DNA of 64,000 bases from Macrosoma leucophasiata (lineage: Eukaryota > Arthropoda > Insecta > Lepidoptera > Hedylidae): NCBI GenBank assembly GCA_036365455.1, contig JAWQUS010000016.1:18871001-18935000 (forward strand), in the 5' to 3' direction. A program made the position numbers and the translations under genes. Under the pieces are notes generated by a model that worked only from the letters and a program-made list of their open reading frames with translations, was not told the origin of the DNA and did no database searches. Within the stretch, counting starts at the first letter, position 1; every line of letters starts with the position of its first letter. This document shows positions 21,547 through 31,414 of this stretch, in pieces.

Positions 21547-21804
21547 ATCCAGGAAGTGGAAACCCCAGCAAAAATAAAGAAAAGTGACTTGAAGCCAAAA
21601 GAAGCAGCTGTTGGAGAGAAAGATGTAAAAATTGAACAAAGAAAGAAATGTGACATGATGCCAAAAGAAGCAGATAAAGAAAAAGAAGTTGACAAAAAAG
21701 TGAAGAAGGCAGTGAAAGAAAGGAACAAAGTGATAGAGAAGTTTGACAGTGAAAGTGAAACAAAGTGTGTTACAACTTTCAAGGAAAGTGATAGTTGGGA
21801 TTAA
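21547..21804 (+). CDS. Terminal coding exon of plus-strand gene (Lys/Glu-rich)
   Basis: Seen: acceptor TTCTTTTTGACAG|AT, with an in-frame TGA directly upstream so the frame opens only at the splice site, then 85 codons ending ESDSWD and TAA, then AATAAA at 21807. The product segment is highly charged (KKSDLKPKEAAVGEKD, KEKEVDKKVKKAVKERNK), probably helical or disordered, with two MPKEA/KPKEA-type repeats. It has no transposon similarity. Incoming phase 0 fits the exon ending at 17676. Protein family not recognised; low-complexity C-terminal tails diverge quickly, so lack of recognition is weak evidence. Confidence 0.65.
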   Translation: MQEVETPAKIKKSDLKPKEAAVGEKDVKIEQRKKCDMMPKEADKEKEVDKKVKKAVKERNKVIEKFDSESETKCVTTFKESDSWD

Positions 21805-21806
21805 GA

Positions 21807-21812
21807 AATAAA
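21807..21812 (+). terminator. Poly(A) signal
   Basis: AATAAA two bases after the stop codon of the terminal exon, with GT/T-rich sequence 20-40 bp downstream. Confidence 0.6.
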
Positions 21813-22076
21813 GTGTTGACGGTAATAATAATTATGTGTTTTATTTGCCTAAATAAGCAGAAACTAATAATTTACATTCCATAGTACTGAAGATTATTAA
21901 AAATTTATTAAACCTCCTAGGTTCTCGTTCATATAAGGCTAAAACTGGTGATTTATTATTCCTTGACGTCACACTACCTATTCCTTGGTGTAATATCTAA
22001 GGACGGTAAAGACAAATATGTATACATATCTGTATTGTGTGGTCGATGTATGTATAATAGTGTAATCATGACTTCG

Positions 22077-22225
22077 TACAATGAGCTAATCAGGCGACAT
22101 GACAGCGCCACTAACCCCATATCTCCACCACCCCGCATTGGAGCAGCGTGGTGGAGTAAGCTCCAGGCCTCCCCCGTAAAAGGGGAGAGACTCGGTGGGA
22201 CGTATAATGGGTTGCCATTATTATT
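22077..22225 (+). mobile_element. Family G retroposon, 5'-truncated
   Basis: CCACCCCGCATTGGAGCAGCG, GTGGAGTAAGCTCCAGGCCT and GGGTTGCCATTATTATTA, with the (ATT)n tail at the 3' end. Lies between two convergent gene ends. Confidence 0.85.
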
Positions 22226-22315
22226 AAGTTCTTACAAAAAATCGACCGAAAGACAAATCAAGTATAAGTAAGGAAAAGACGCTATTTTGTCTGTTACATC
22301 TGAATGTCAGATTAT

Positions 22316-22321
22316 TTTATT
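22316..22321 (-). terminator. Possible poly(A) signal for the minus-strand exon
   Basis: AATAAA in complement, about 175 nt after the stop at 22496. Confidence 0.4.
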
Positions 22322-22495
22322 AAGGCAGATCACAGTAGGTAGTAACAAGTAAGTTCTGGCCGAAATGCTGATTAGATTACAAAGTTTTGAAGGAAGTAAA
22401 AAGAAAAATAAACATTCATGAATCTTATCAAACAATGTTCTTAAGCTTCATATTTAAGACACACAAATATTTGAAAAACTTACAGCTACATATAT

Positions 22496-22658
22496 CTATA
22501 TAAAGTACAAGTTCCAAATAATGCATAATATATCTTCAGGATGGTCTCGACGATGATCGCCAGTACATTTGGGATTTCCAAGGGCATTGCATTGTGTAGG
22601 CACATGCCGCTTAGAAGCCCCAGCTCCACGGCGACCTACTTGCTCCAAAACTAAATAC
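22496..22658 (-). CDS. Candidate terminal exon, minus strand
   Basis: In complement: acceptor TTATTTTCATAG|GT, one base, 53 codons and TAG. The frame reads YLVLEQVGRRGAGASKRHV, then QCNALGNPKCTGDH and ends IIWNLYFI. It is unrelated to transposons seen here. An AATAAA follows. It would converge on the plus-strand gene ending at 21804. The plus strand offers a rival shorter reading (acceptor ATCTTCAG|GA, 19 codons DGLDDDRQYIWDFQGHCIV then stop), so strand is not settled; length and poly(A) signal favour minus. Product not recognised. Confidence 0.4.
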
Positions 22659-22726
22659 CTATGAAAATAAATAAATACTTAATGAAGTAAGTATATCATG
22701 CAATAATGCTTATAATACCTAAAGTA

Positions 22727-22973
22727 TAGGTCGCGCCAGGTAAAAAGAACGCTGGCGGTCAAGCTGCGCGTCATGTGTTTTTATTTCATTTTATATTATT
22801 CTATGTAATATAGTTTTCAATCTGCCTTCCAATACACGAAACCGCAAGCGAAAGCTAGATCAAAAATAAACCAATAGGGCTAGTACTTTCGTGCGCGAGT
22901 GTACCGATGCGCGAACACAGCCCTTCTACTTTCTTCCAGCGTTCTTTTTTCGTTTTTTACGTGGCGCGACCTA
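22727..22973. mobile_element. MITE with TAGGTCGCGCCA termini
   Basis: Terminal inverted repeats TAGGTCGCGCCA(G/C)GTAAAAAG flanked by TA on both sides. A near-identical copy is at 39450-39683. TA duplication suggests Tc1/mariner-type mobilisation (inference). Confidence 0.85.
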
Positions 22974-23109
22974 TAGATAAAGTGACAATACTTAGAAATG
23001 ACTAAATATGCAGATTTTACAATAATATTTATAACTAAATAAGTAAATAGATCTGGCGATAGCTAATCTAATACAATACAGTACATTTAATTTTGATGAT
23101 AATACTTAT

Positions 23110-24007
23110 TTATTTATTTATTTATACTTTAATGCACAAGAACAGTACATAGGGCGGACTTAATGCCACTAGGCATTATCTCCCAGTCAACCATTGGGTA
23201 GTACAGAAAAACGTCGAAGAGGTGCAGGAATGATTCAATTGAATCATAAGACATAAAAGAAAAGGAAAAAAAAACTAAACATACTAAAGTAATTATTTAT
23301 GAATATGTTAAAATATACGTACACATATACATATATATAGAATAAACAATACTTATACCTACATAAAATACAGTATTATAAATATATACATAAATAATGA
23401 TGCTATTGAGTGTTGAATAGAAAGTTGGCCATGATTTATAGAGCAGATTTAAGGAAATGACAACGAATTTTGGACTTAAATGCAACTTTGCTCCGAGCTT
23501 TTCTTATGTCAACGGGCAGCATATTCCAGAGCTTTATGGCTGTAACAGCGAAGGAGTTGGACATAATACTAGTACGGTGAAGAGGAATATCAAGAGTAAG
23601 GTTTGCAAAAGAGCGAAGGTTAAGATTATGAGAATCACCCAGAAACTTGAATTTACGCTTAAGATAAACGGGAGAACAAGGATCGTTAATGATATTGAAA
23701 AGTTGGCAGAGGATTCGTGCAGATCGCCTCTGACGAATGGGAAGCCATTTCAGCTTAGAACGAAAATGAGAAATATGGTCAAACTTACGAAGACCAAATA
23801 TAAAGCGAATGCAGTTGTTGAGAATTCGATCCAGTCTGTTTAACTGATCTTGGGAGATATCAGTGAAGCAAACATCAGCATAATCAATGAGAGGAAAGAT
23901 AAGTGATTGGACAAGTACGGTCTTTGTTCGAGATGGCAGAAAGTTCCTGAGTCTATATAGAGATCGCAACGTGGCTGATGAACTTCTACTAATGTTTGTA
24001 ATATGCG
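23110..24007 (-). mobile_element. 5'-truncated LINE with 7-bp TSD
   Basis: In complement it carries ~190 intact codons of the end of a non-LTR polymerase ORF (SLYRLRNFLPSRTKT, FIFGLRKFDHIS, WLPIRQRRSARIL, LWNMLPVDIRKARSK), then an untranslated tail ending in TAAATAAATAAATAA. TACTTAT flanks both ends (23103-23109, 24008-24014). It lies ~15 bp before the exon candidate at 24023. Confidence 0.9.
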
Positions 24008-24022
24008 TACTTATCACTAAAG

Positions 24023-24096
24023 ATCAGATGAAACGTCTAATTACTAAATGTAGGCAAGTCCGGGTCGAAGCCGAGAGGAATGCAATGATGCAGGAG
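24023..24096 (+). CDS. Candidate exon, plus strand
   Basis: Seen: ACTAAAG|AT, two bases plus 24 open codons including MKRLITKCRQVRVEAERNAM, and a consensus donor CAGGAG|GTAAGT. The segment is charged and helix-like. The acceptor has little pyrimidine tract because the LINE at 23110-24007 sits just upstream; without it the sequence would read GATGATAATACTTATCACTA before AAAG. An ATG at 24027 could instead make this a first exon. It cannot belong to the gene ending at 21804. Product not recognised. Confidence 0.35.
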
Positions 24097-24360
24097 GTAA
24101 GTGTTAACTTACACGAATTAGGTACTTGTAACAGTATTAGCCCATCCTCAATCAAAGGAGGCAAGAATGTTGTACAAGTTAGTGCAGTTAGTTTTTAAGC
24201 GTAGAAATTAAGAATATGAATGTAACTATGGGGGTGGCATAGTCATTGTTGACCAAACCCTCTTTTATAGCAATAAAGATTTTAAAAAAAAGTATCCATC
24301 AAAGACAGTCAAATTTTTTTTTTTTTATAATTTGTCATGACCATAGATACAAATTTTTAT

Positions 24361-24541
24361 ATTGTAAACGGGACTTAATCGCGTACTATTTTAATCGAAG
24401 TATTTACCTCGACACTCGACGTTTCGGCCGTAATGCGACGGCCGTGGTCACGAGTCTACTCGTACGAGTAGATAAAAGTACTATTTTAATCGAAGTAAAT
24501 ACTTCGATTAAAATAGTACGCGATTAAGTCCCGTTTACAAT
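24361..24541. repeat. Foldback with CGACGTTTCGG core, 47-bp perfect arms
   Basis: Left arm 24361-24407 is exactly complemented by 24495-24541 (GTAAACGGGACTTAATCGCG inside). The centre holds CTCGACGTTTCGGCCG and CGGCCGTGGTCACGAG. A further inverted copy of the inner arm lies at 24478-24494. Confidence 0.95.
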
Positions 24542-24629
24542 ATAAAAACATAGATACAAAGTCTTTCAGTCGTATATATATTGAATTTCACATTTCTTTA
24601 AATTAATGAATATCCATATGGAAGATGAC

Positions 24630-24905
24630 GATGATTAAATGCTTCCATGAGGAATATGATGAGATGATGGGGTGGCTCCAGTAAAGCGATGGGGACTTTA
24701 CTGAAGTTTTTACGAAGTTTTGGAGGCAATACGAAAAATCACTTTTCACTTCATAATATCACTTTCTTACACTCCTGAACATTATCGAATGCTTTATGAT
24801 AAAAATCCCACCATTTTTACACATAAAAACGCGACTATACACAAATTTCAAAAATAACAGCGACACAGCTCTTTTCCGCGTTCCCGCCAAAACTCAAAGA
24901 CAGTC
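24630..24905 (+). mobile_element. Family I element, diverged
   Basis: CCAGTAAAGCGATGGGGACTT, AAGTTTTGGAGGCAATACG and CGCGTTCCCGCCAAAACTC align to family I copies at 41.6, 48.0, 52.2 and 53.6 kb. The first part is missing. Confidence 0.65.
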
Positions 24906-26130
24906 AAACGAATATTGGTGTTGACACTATAATAATTATTATAAATGTCATGGGGAAAAATACCCAAGCAATTAAGAGTTTGTATGATCATCGATAATTA
25001 TCATTCGTAAAACTGTCTACCAATTTGTCAATTTAATTTGTTCATTGCTACGAACTATTGATGTGTTACACCTTGTTAAGTAAACGCTACAACATCTGCT
25101 TTTAAATAATTCGTCGTATTTCCTAATGAGGTGCATACAAAAAGTTAATATTAGGGTCCATGCACACTTCGTTTTTTTAGGCACCGTTGACACCATCGAA
25201 ACGCGTTGTGAACGCAATGTTCTTTCAACCTTCATGGCATGTGATATGCAGACGACGACGTTTTTGTGCTTTGTTGACGCGCTTTTAATGCAAAAAATCT
25301 TATCCTGATATCTGATATCTGAATACAAAAACTCAATTAGGTAGGTATCATACATGTGCAGACTTTCATTAGGTATTATGCAAAATATAGGTACGAGACA
25401 GAATAAGATATGGAGTGGATAATAAAGACACTATTCATTGTTACAATTTTTATCAGTCTAAATTTTTTGTATATCCCTAGGTGTATGAAGAGCCTGTACA
25501 TACAAAATATTTACTTTTGAAGTGCGAAAATGTTTATATTTTATAGTTTAGTAAATATGATGATGTGTGTCAACACATATTTAGTTTTGAATTATTCTAT
25601 TAAATAAGCTATGAATCATTATTGGACGTCCACTGCTGGACAAAGCCTTCTCTAAAGCGTGTGTTATTAGAGGAGAACATTACAAGAATATAAGCATTGC
25701 ATTAGTTATAAACTAAAAACTTGTCATTGAAAAATTTGTGTGTGCGATGTTCGGCACTAAACTTGAAAAAGTAAGTAGGTAGGTAACTCTCTGTTTAGTG
25801 AAATATGTTCTTCTATCGATTCCGAGTCACCAGAAAAGATATTCGCATTGCAAAAATAATACTCTTGAACGAGCGATATTACCTATGTTTGTATTTGAAT
25901 TTATAGTTCGCAGTGTTGGGCATAGATGGCGCCACATGTAATTAGGCTCGCGCTAACAATGTTAACAGGTAATAATAGATATAGTCTGTTACAATTAAAT
26001 GAACCAAGTCTGCGAGTTTGGAAAAGAACTCACATCCGAAATTCGTGCGTTTATTTTTGGGAGGACCTCTAGTAGGCGGTACAACTCTTATACATAGGTA
26101 TATACATTAGATACATATGTTCAAAATCTT
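24906..26130. other. No supported gene
   Basis: Contains a CGTCCACTGCTGGACAAAGC dispersed repeat at 25625 and a repeat-like stretch around 25140-25290 with open frames on both strands. AATAAA in complement at 26050-26055 may serve the minus-strand reading at 26131. Confidence 0.4.
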
Positions 26131-26247
26131 CTAAGATATGTTCATTATCTTCTTATTGTCTTCCATCTTCAGCGTGATCACCTTCCACCGCGGCTTGGGA
26201 CTTAGCAGGCCAGTAAGGAACGGCACACCCACCAGGCCGCCAAGTCC
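26131..26247 (-). CDS. Candidate terminal exon (strand ambiguous)
   Basis: Minus reading: weak acceptor GCGGCTAG|GG, 38 codons and TAG, with a hydrophobic start (LGGLVGVPFLTGLL) then PKPRWKVITLKMEDNKK, G/C-rich third positions, and AATAAA 76 nt downstream. Plus reading: excellent acceptor TCTTCCATCTTCAG|C at 26173, one base, 25 codons (VITFHRGLGLSRPVRNGTP...) and TAG at 26249, without a nearby AATAAA. Only one is likely real. The GC-rich block stands out from AT-rich flanks, which supports an exon of some kind. Product not recognised. Confidence 0.35.
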   Translation of the reverse strand, partial: GLGGLVGVPFLTGLLSPKPRWKVITLKMEDNKKIMNIS

Positions 26248-26318
26248 CTAGCCGCAGTGTAGATTTTCTTATATTAATGTGAACCTGAAAATAATAGGTA
26301 GGTAATAATACCTAGTAG

Positions 26319-26545
26319 AAGAGAATATGTAATAATACTACGTATAGAATGGACACTTCGACGTCCCGCCCGATTTCCCCGCCTCACCCAACCTCCTCCT
26401 CTCTTATGGGCGACGTTTGGTATTCTCTACGTGCTACGCACACAGGTGCACAGGTGCAGGTGCAAATACACGTCACTGATCGATGTGTGTAATAGAGACC
26501 AAATTAAGCGTTTGTATGGAATTTTGGCGGAGTGTCCGCGGTGTG
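26319..26545 (+). mobile_element. Family E element
   Basis: AGAGAATATGTAATAATACT to GTGTCCGCGGTGTG, as at 8009. Flanks differ here, so the target duplication has decayed. Confidence 0.8.
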
Positions 26546-26658
26546 CTTGTGAGTAACTTACGGTGTGATCTGAAGACCCCGGATAACTCCCTGGTATTTT
26601 ATCTGAAACAAGGTAATTTATATTATAATAAATATTATTATTATATTATATTAAAAAG

Positions 26659-26913
26659 TTTTTTTTTAATGTTATAAAAGTGACCAACAAGCATGCGGTT
26701 CACATTGATGACTGCAGCCTATAAACACCCACGTAATGACCGATCTGACAGGTCAAAATGCAGATGCGTTGCCAATCCTGAGGCCTAAGGTGTTATGCTT
26801 CTGTGCCGGAAATTTCAGGGCCGTACATTACCATCTGACCGGAACCCAAGTACATTAGGTAACGCGGTGGTGCTTACGCCCCCGAGCTCCGTCACTGGAG
26901 CTCTACCACCAGT
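26659..26913 (-). mobile_element. Family B retroposon
   Basis: Complement runs ACTGGTGGTAGAGCTCCAG to the A-tail, with small deletions (the TAAGTGATGACT region, the AACACGATAG region). Confidence 0.9.
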
Positions 26914-27013
26914 AGCTATTATTATAACATCTGTAGACGTTTACTGTCCGTGAAAGTGTTAAGAAGGAAAAGCCATTAATTAGATCTACTACATTCGTTA
27001 ACAAAATATAGCA

Positions 27014-27399
27014 GAACTAGCGGCCCGCCCCGGCTTCGCGCGGTGCAATGTTGCCTACCCTCTCCTATTCGTCTTAAGGTGATGATTATACATAGATATA
27101 GCCTAAATTCTTCCTCGATATCTCTTATAGTTTAGGCAGCGTACGCAAAATAAGTAACTTTTCTGGTTGATTTTTTACACCTTGTGTCTGAAAAACCCAA
27201 ATATTATTTTGGTTATATATGTAATTATATCTTACGGAACCCTATTTTTTCCATAATAAAATAAAGCCTATGTTGCCTGTGGATAATGTAGCTTTCGAAT
27301 ATATATAATAGCTGGAATCGTTCCAGTAGTTATTGAGCCTATTCATTACAAACAAACAAACAAAAAAATATTACCTCTTTATAATATTAGTTTAGATTT
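27014..27399 (+). mobile_element. R-type retroposon, GGCCCGCCCCGG subgroup
   Basis: ACTAGCGGCCCGCCCCGGCT head; TATTCATTACAAACAAACAA and CTTTATAATATTAGTTTAGA at the 3' end. Longer than other copies. Confidence 0.75.
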
Positions 27400-27782
27400 C
27401 AGGTGGTATATCTTCAGAAAAATCCGTGTCTGGTCACCCTGTATATGGTATCGTTTGTATAGTAGGCCCTCTACTCGTTTGTCATCGCCCGCGCAGCGCC
27501 CGCGCAGCGCCCGCCAGTAATCAATTTAATTGTAACCACTTGTTTATTGCAACGGGATGATAGCAAATTGTGCTTGTTTATTTGTACAGGAAACAGGTTA
27601 TGTTGTATCGTGTAACGGAATCTATCACTTATGCAATGCATGGAATAATTTTGTATGATTTAGATTTCAGCAATTGTTTTGTGAAAACCGACTTCTAGCT
27701 TAGCTGCTACCTTAGTCCACAACTGGACGGAGCCTTCCCCAAACATGCCCAAAATTGAGTTGTGCGTCATTAGGGAAGATTG
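27400..27782. other. No gene; short GC repeat
   Basis: GCCCGCGCAGC is repeated in tandem at 27487-27515. A CCACAACTGGACGGAGCCTTC dispersed-repeat phrase lies near 27717. Confidence 0.5.
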
Positions 27783-28013
27783 TTTTTAATGTAATGGAAG
27801 TGATAAAGAAGCATGCAGTTCACATTGATGTTAAGTGATGACTGCAGCCTATAGGCACTTACACAAAGACCAAGGTCAAAATACAGATGTGTTACCACTC
27901 CTGAGGCCTAAGGTGTTATGCCTCTGTGCCGGAAATTACAGGGCCATACATTACCACCTAACCGGAACACGAACTACTAACTTGCTGAACCCTACCATTT
28001 AGCGGCAAGTATA
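27783..28013 (-). mobile_element. Family B, 5'-truncated
   Basis: Complement of the family B 3' part from the TACTTGCCGCTAAAT block to its tail. Confidence 0.9.
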
Positions 28014-28047
28014 CAACATGTAACAGGCATAATTCACACTATAATTC

Positions 28048-28132
28048 GCTGGCCTAGATTCCCAGTAGGTCGCGAGTTCGAGTCTCGCCTGAAGTCGATT
28101 TTTTCTTTCCATTTTTCTTTAAAAATAAAATA
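28048..28132 (+). mobile_element. Family T SINE fragment
   Basis: CGCGAGTTCGAGTCTCGCCT then GAAGTC and TTTCTTTCCATTTTTCTTTA: 3' part of the tRNA-like head and start of the body. Confidence 0.75.
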
Positions 28133-28584
28133 TAATTCACACTCTCAAACACCCCGATTATAAAATCGAGTTATAATCATATTACGTGAACTGAAATAAA
28201 ATGTTTATGTATTTAATGTTTTTTATTTAAGAAATAAGTTTGTCCCCAATTTGTACGAACAGCATGCACACCGTACGCAAGAGGGAGGAGGGTAAATAAC
28301 CCTACCTCTACCTACGGCCGCACATACGCACACTGTCGCAATGTAATGTAACGTAACCTGCGAATCCCTATTTAACACTCGCTAGTAATAAGATTCATTG
28401 ATACTATTTTATTGCTCAAATTAATATTATTTAATTTTAATAAAAGGCACGTCTCAAGGAGCCCTGATGAACTTGTTGAAACTAGAATTTTATATTAGAT
28501 AGACATTAGTCTCATTTTCGTTTGTATTGCAGGGAAACCAAATGGATGACCATAATTTACTTAAGTCTAATTCATTTTGGGATT
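28133..28584. other. No recognised feature
   Basis: AT-rich, with a short GC-richer patch near 28280-28370 that gives no convincing frame. Confidence 0.4.
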
Positions 28585-28956
28585 AAAGGAGATGTTGCGA
28601 GCTCGGCTCTGGTTCGTACACTACCTCAAAAAATAAGTTATTTAAAGAAGAATCCGAAAAAAATACAATTAATTTATTCAAGAATATATTTTAGAGTTAC
28701 AACCATATTTAATTCAAACGATTTTATCATTTTCACTATGAATATTAGTGGAATTTGTCAAAATGACATCGCCCGCCATATTCGCCATCTTGGTTTTGAG
28801 TTGCAATTCTAACTGCGAATAATGTTTTGTAACTGCAAACAAAGCTAACTAAGTGAATATATGCAGTAGAAAACGTTTTTATATTGATTTTGCCTGTTAA
28901 TGATATTATGTACAATACATGGCCGGAGGTCCATACATTTTTGCAACATCTCCTTT
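28585..28956 (-). mobile_element. MITE with AAAGGAGATGTTGC termini, short copy
   Basis: 372 bp, perfect 14-bp termini, opposite orientation to 2810-3453 and lacking that copy's ~280-bp central segment. A 96-codon frame across it is not conserved as a gene. Confidence 0.85.
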
Positions 28957-29014
28957 GGTATCCTCTCTTTTCGTCGGAGGAACATGTCCACCCGTTCCTC
29001 CAGTCATTTTAAAA

Positions 29015-29062
29015 AAAACGTAACTTCACGCCTGTCATACCCGAAGGGGTAGGCAAGGGTAG
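29015..29062 (-). mobile_element. Family A tail fragment
   Basis: ACGTAACTTCACGCCTGTCA and CCCGAAGGGGTAGGCA: 3' end of family A only. Confidence 0.7.
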
Positions 29063-29078
29063 CATCCTACAATTGTTA

Positions 29079-29205
29079 GACTTCGGTAGCTTAATGGTAA
29101 AGCGGCTGGACTGGTTATACTGAGGTCGCAGGTTTGATTCCTGTCCGAAGTCACATTATTCTTTCCGTTTTTTCTTAAATTTCTAAAATTTTCTAGCATG
29201 TGTTA
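29079..29205 (+). mobile_element. tRNA-headed SINE
   Basis: 29079-29152 folds like a tRNA: acceptor GACTTCGG/CCGAAGTC, A box TAGCTTAATGGTA, T arm GCAGG-TTTGATT-CCTGT. It is followed by a TTCTTTCCGTTTTTTCTTAA body like family T. Embedded in repeats, so SINE rather than tRNA gene; isotype not assigned. Confidence 0.7.
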
Positions 29206-30020
29206 TTGCGAAAAGTAAATATTACTATCATCATATTTGTCAAAAGACGTCCACAGCTGGACCAAAGCCACCCATAAAGGGGATATGCCATAATCGCCAC
29301 GCTCGGCATGCGGATTGGCGATCGCAGTAGAGGTAGCTTTATGGCAGTTTTGACATTTTATCTTGTGTTATTGCACTTACTACCGCTGATCTGGGTAACA
29401 TTTTGGATCAACCGTGAGACATACTTGTCTATTTACCTACCTGTCTGTCGTATTAAATTGCTTAAATCTATTGTCTAATGTTATTTGTTATTTGTTAAAT
29501 GTTATACTTTGTGTCGCTGTGTTTTTGTCCGAAATAAATTCTATTCTATTCTAAATTCTATTCTACCGCTCCATTGGAATGGGTTGACCATAGTTCGGTT
29601 GACTGACTGCATTTTTGAAAGAACTCTCATTCAGTTGTAGACGGTTGGGTCGTCAGTCCTAGCGCCTAATATACCTATGATTCATTTAGCTTTGCCGTCG
29701 TCTATCTAAATTCAGTTTTCTTTCTCTCGCTCGATTTGCACCTAGAGATATGTAATAGCAAACGGTGAATCGAGAAATCATTTATATTATCTGAATGAAT
29801 CGATTCCCTGCGGCATAACGCGACGTACGATTGTAATCCAATATCGATTCCAATAAATCATTCTTAGCTGAATTGAATCGGAATGATATTAGTTTTGCTT
29901 ACAAATTGCATTATATGGTCTGTGATGTATAGAAATCTATAACATGTATATATCATATATATATTTTTCTAGTTGATTCCTCGCAGCAGAACGATTTGAA
30001 TTTAGTAACTTATTCTTCAA
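29206..30020. other. LINE-tail debris, no gene
   Basis: GACGTCCACAGCTGGACCAAA at 29249 is the dispersed repeat. (TTCTA)n at 29540-29565 after AAATAAATTC looks like a LINE 3' tail. The rest is not recognised. Confidence 0.45.
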
Positions 30021-30335
30021 AAAACGTAACTTCACCCCTGTAATTCCCAAAGGGGTAGGCAGAGGTAAATGCATGCATTCAAGCATACATGCAAACACCC
30101 ACGATTCGCCGGTTATGTTTTGGCCCATGTAACAGGTGGTTAGCCTGTTGCCATCTCCGGGCACATTACCTAACTCCGAGGTACTGGGAAACTTCCAGAA
30201 AATAGATAAATCCCAATAGCACCAGAGATAAAATATTATAAACCGTTATCTCTGATAGCCCTCGACCCGTGAATCGAACCCAGGACCTCCAGCGTAGTAG
30301 TAATGGCCTGCTACCATTAGGCTACTGAGGCGGTT
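30021..30335 (-). mobile_element. Family A SINE, most complete copy
   Basis: In complement: tRNA-like head with A box TAGCCTAATGGTAGC and B box GGTTCGATTCA, body with CAGAGATAACGG, and tail GGGAATTACAGGGGTGAAGT. Confidence 0.9.
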
Positions 30336-30336
30336 A

Positions 30337-30506
30337 CTTTTTATTTATTTTTATGTAATGGAAGTGGCAAATAAGCTTGCAGTTCACATTGATGTTAAGT
30401 GATGACTGCAGCCTATAGACACTTACACAAAGACCGAGGTCAAAATGCAGATGCATTACGACTCCTGAGGCCGAAGGTGTTATGCCTCTGTGCCGAAAAG
30501 TACAGG
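30337..30506 (-). mobile_element. Family B, 5'-truncated
   Basis: Adjacent to the family A head. Complement of the family B 3' half with its tail. Confidence 0.9.
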
Positions 30507-31184
30507 TATTTTATAGTCATTTGAAAATGACATAATTTGTACAGTGTTAACACCTGGACCCAGAAATGTATGGATTAGAATAGAATATAATAATTTATTT
30601 GTTCAAAATGTAGGTTACAATGATGGTAAAAGGGATACATGTGGTGACCCTAAACATTTTGTAGCGAAACGAAGTTCTTTTTTTTTTACAATATTAGGTT
30701 ACATTTATATTTTCTATTATATCTATCTATACAATGTTTTGTTACAATTTTAATTATTTTACAATAAATTGATACATAAAATATAATTAGTAAACAATTT
30801 CAAAAATCCTAATTAAATCAAAGTTTTTTATGTAAAATTTTTGTCAATAAAAAATATCATAATGTTTGTTTAATGTGAATAAAATTATAAATGTCAATTT
30901 GCGTTTATAATGTCAAAAAAAAAAAAAATGGAACGGTATATTTCTCGTTTACATTGTTGAGATGTATTGAGGTTATACAATGTGGTATCTAAAGGAAGGC
31001 ACAGGCTTATTGTGTGTGGGCAGCGACACTACAGCACTGTTCGTGCTCCTCTCGTGTTTTATAAAAGCGGGCACTGTAGACATGGCGCTCAAATTTACCT
31101 TAATTTACGGTCTACAGGATAGTATTCACAGTAAAGACGTCCGTTGTTAAGATTATAAAATCACAATTTTAAAATGATATATAT
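30507..31184. other. AT-rich, no gene
   Basis: Includes A-runs (30915-30928) and a LINE-tail-like AATTTATTTGTTCAAAATGT at 30591. A GC-richer patch near 31000-31100 gives no spliceable frame I trust. Confidence 0.4.
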
Positions 31185-31412
31185 GTATCTTCATGCCAGG
31201 TCCCTAATGGGGTAGGCAGAGAGTGAGAGCGCCAGATATCCCGGTCCTGACATACCTCTCGTGCCTTGTCTACCTTCATAATTCTCTTCATACATGCACG
31301 CCGATTCTTAAGACTTTTGACCCCACCATCAGACAGAACTCGACCTATTTGGTCATGATAGGTCAGTCTTGGTCTTTCTGGGCCTCTGCAACCATCCACA
31401 TTCTCATTTTCA
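31185..31412 (-). pseudogene. LINE polymerase C-terminal remnant
   Basis: In complement: GCRGPERPRLTYHDQIGRV, LKNRRACMKRIMKVDKA and CQDRDIWRS, the C-terminal region of an RTE-like LINE polymerase, closely related to 36151-36362. Ends CTCTGCCTACCCCATTAGGG then GGCATGAAGATACATA, which resembles the family A tail. Confidence 0.8.
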
Positions 31413-31414
31413 CA

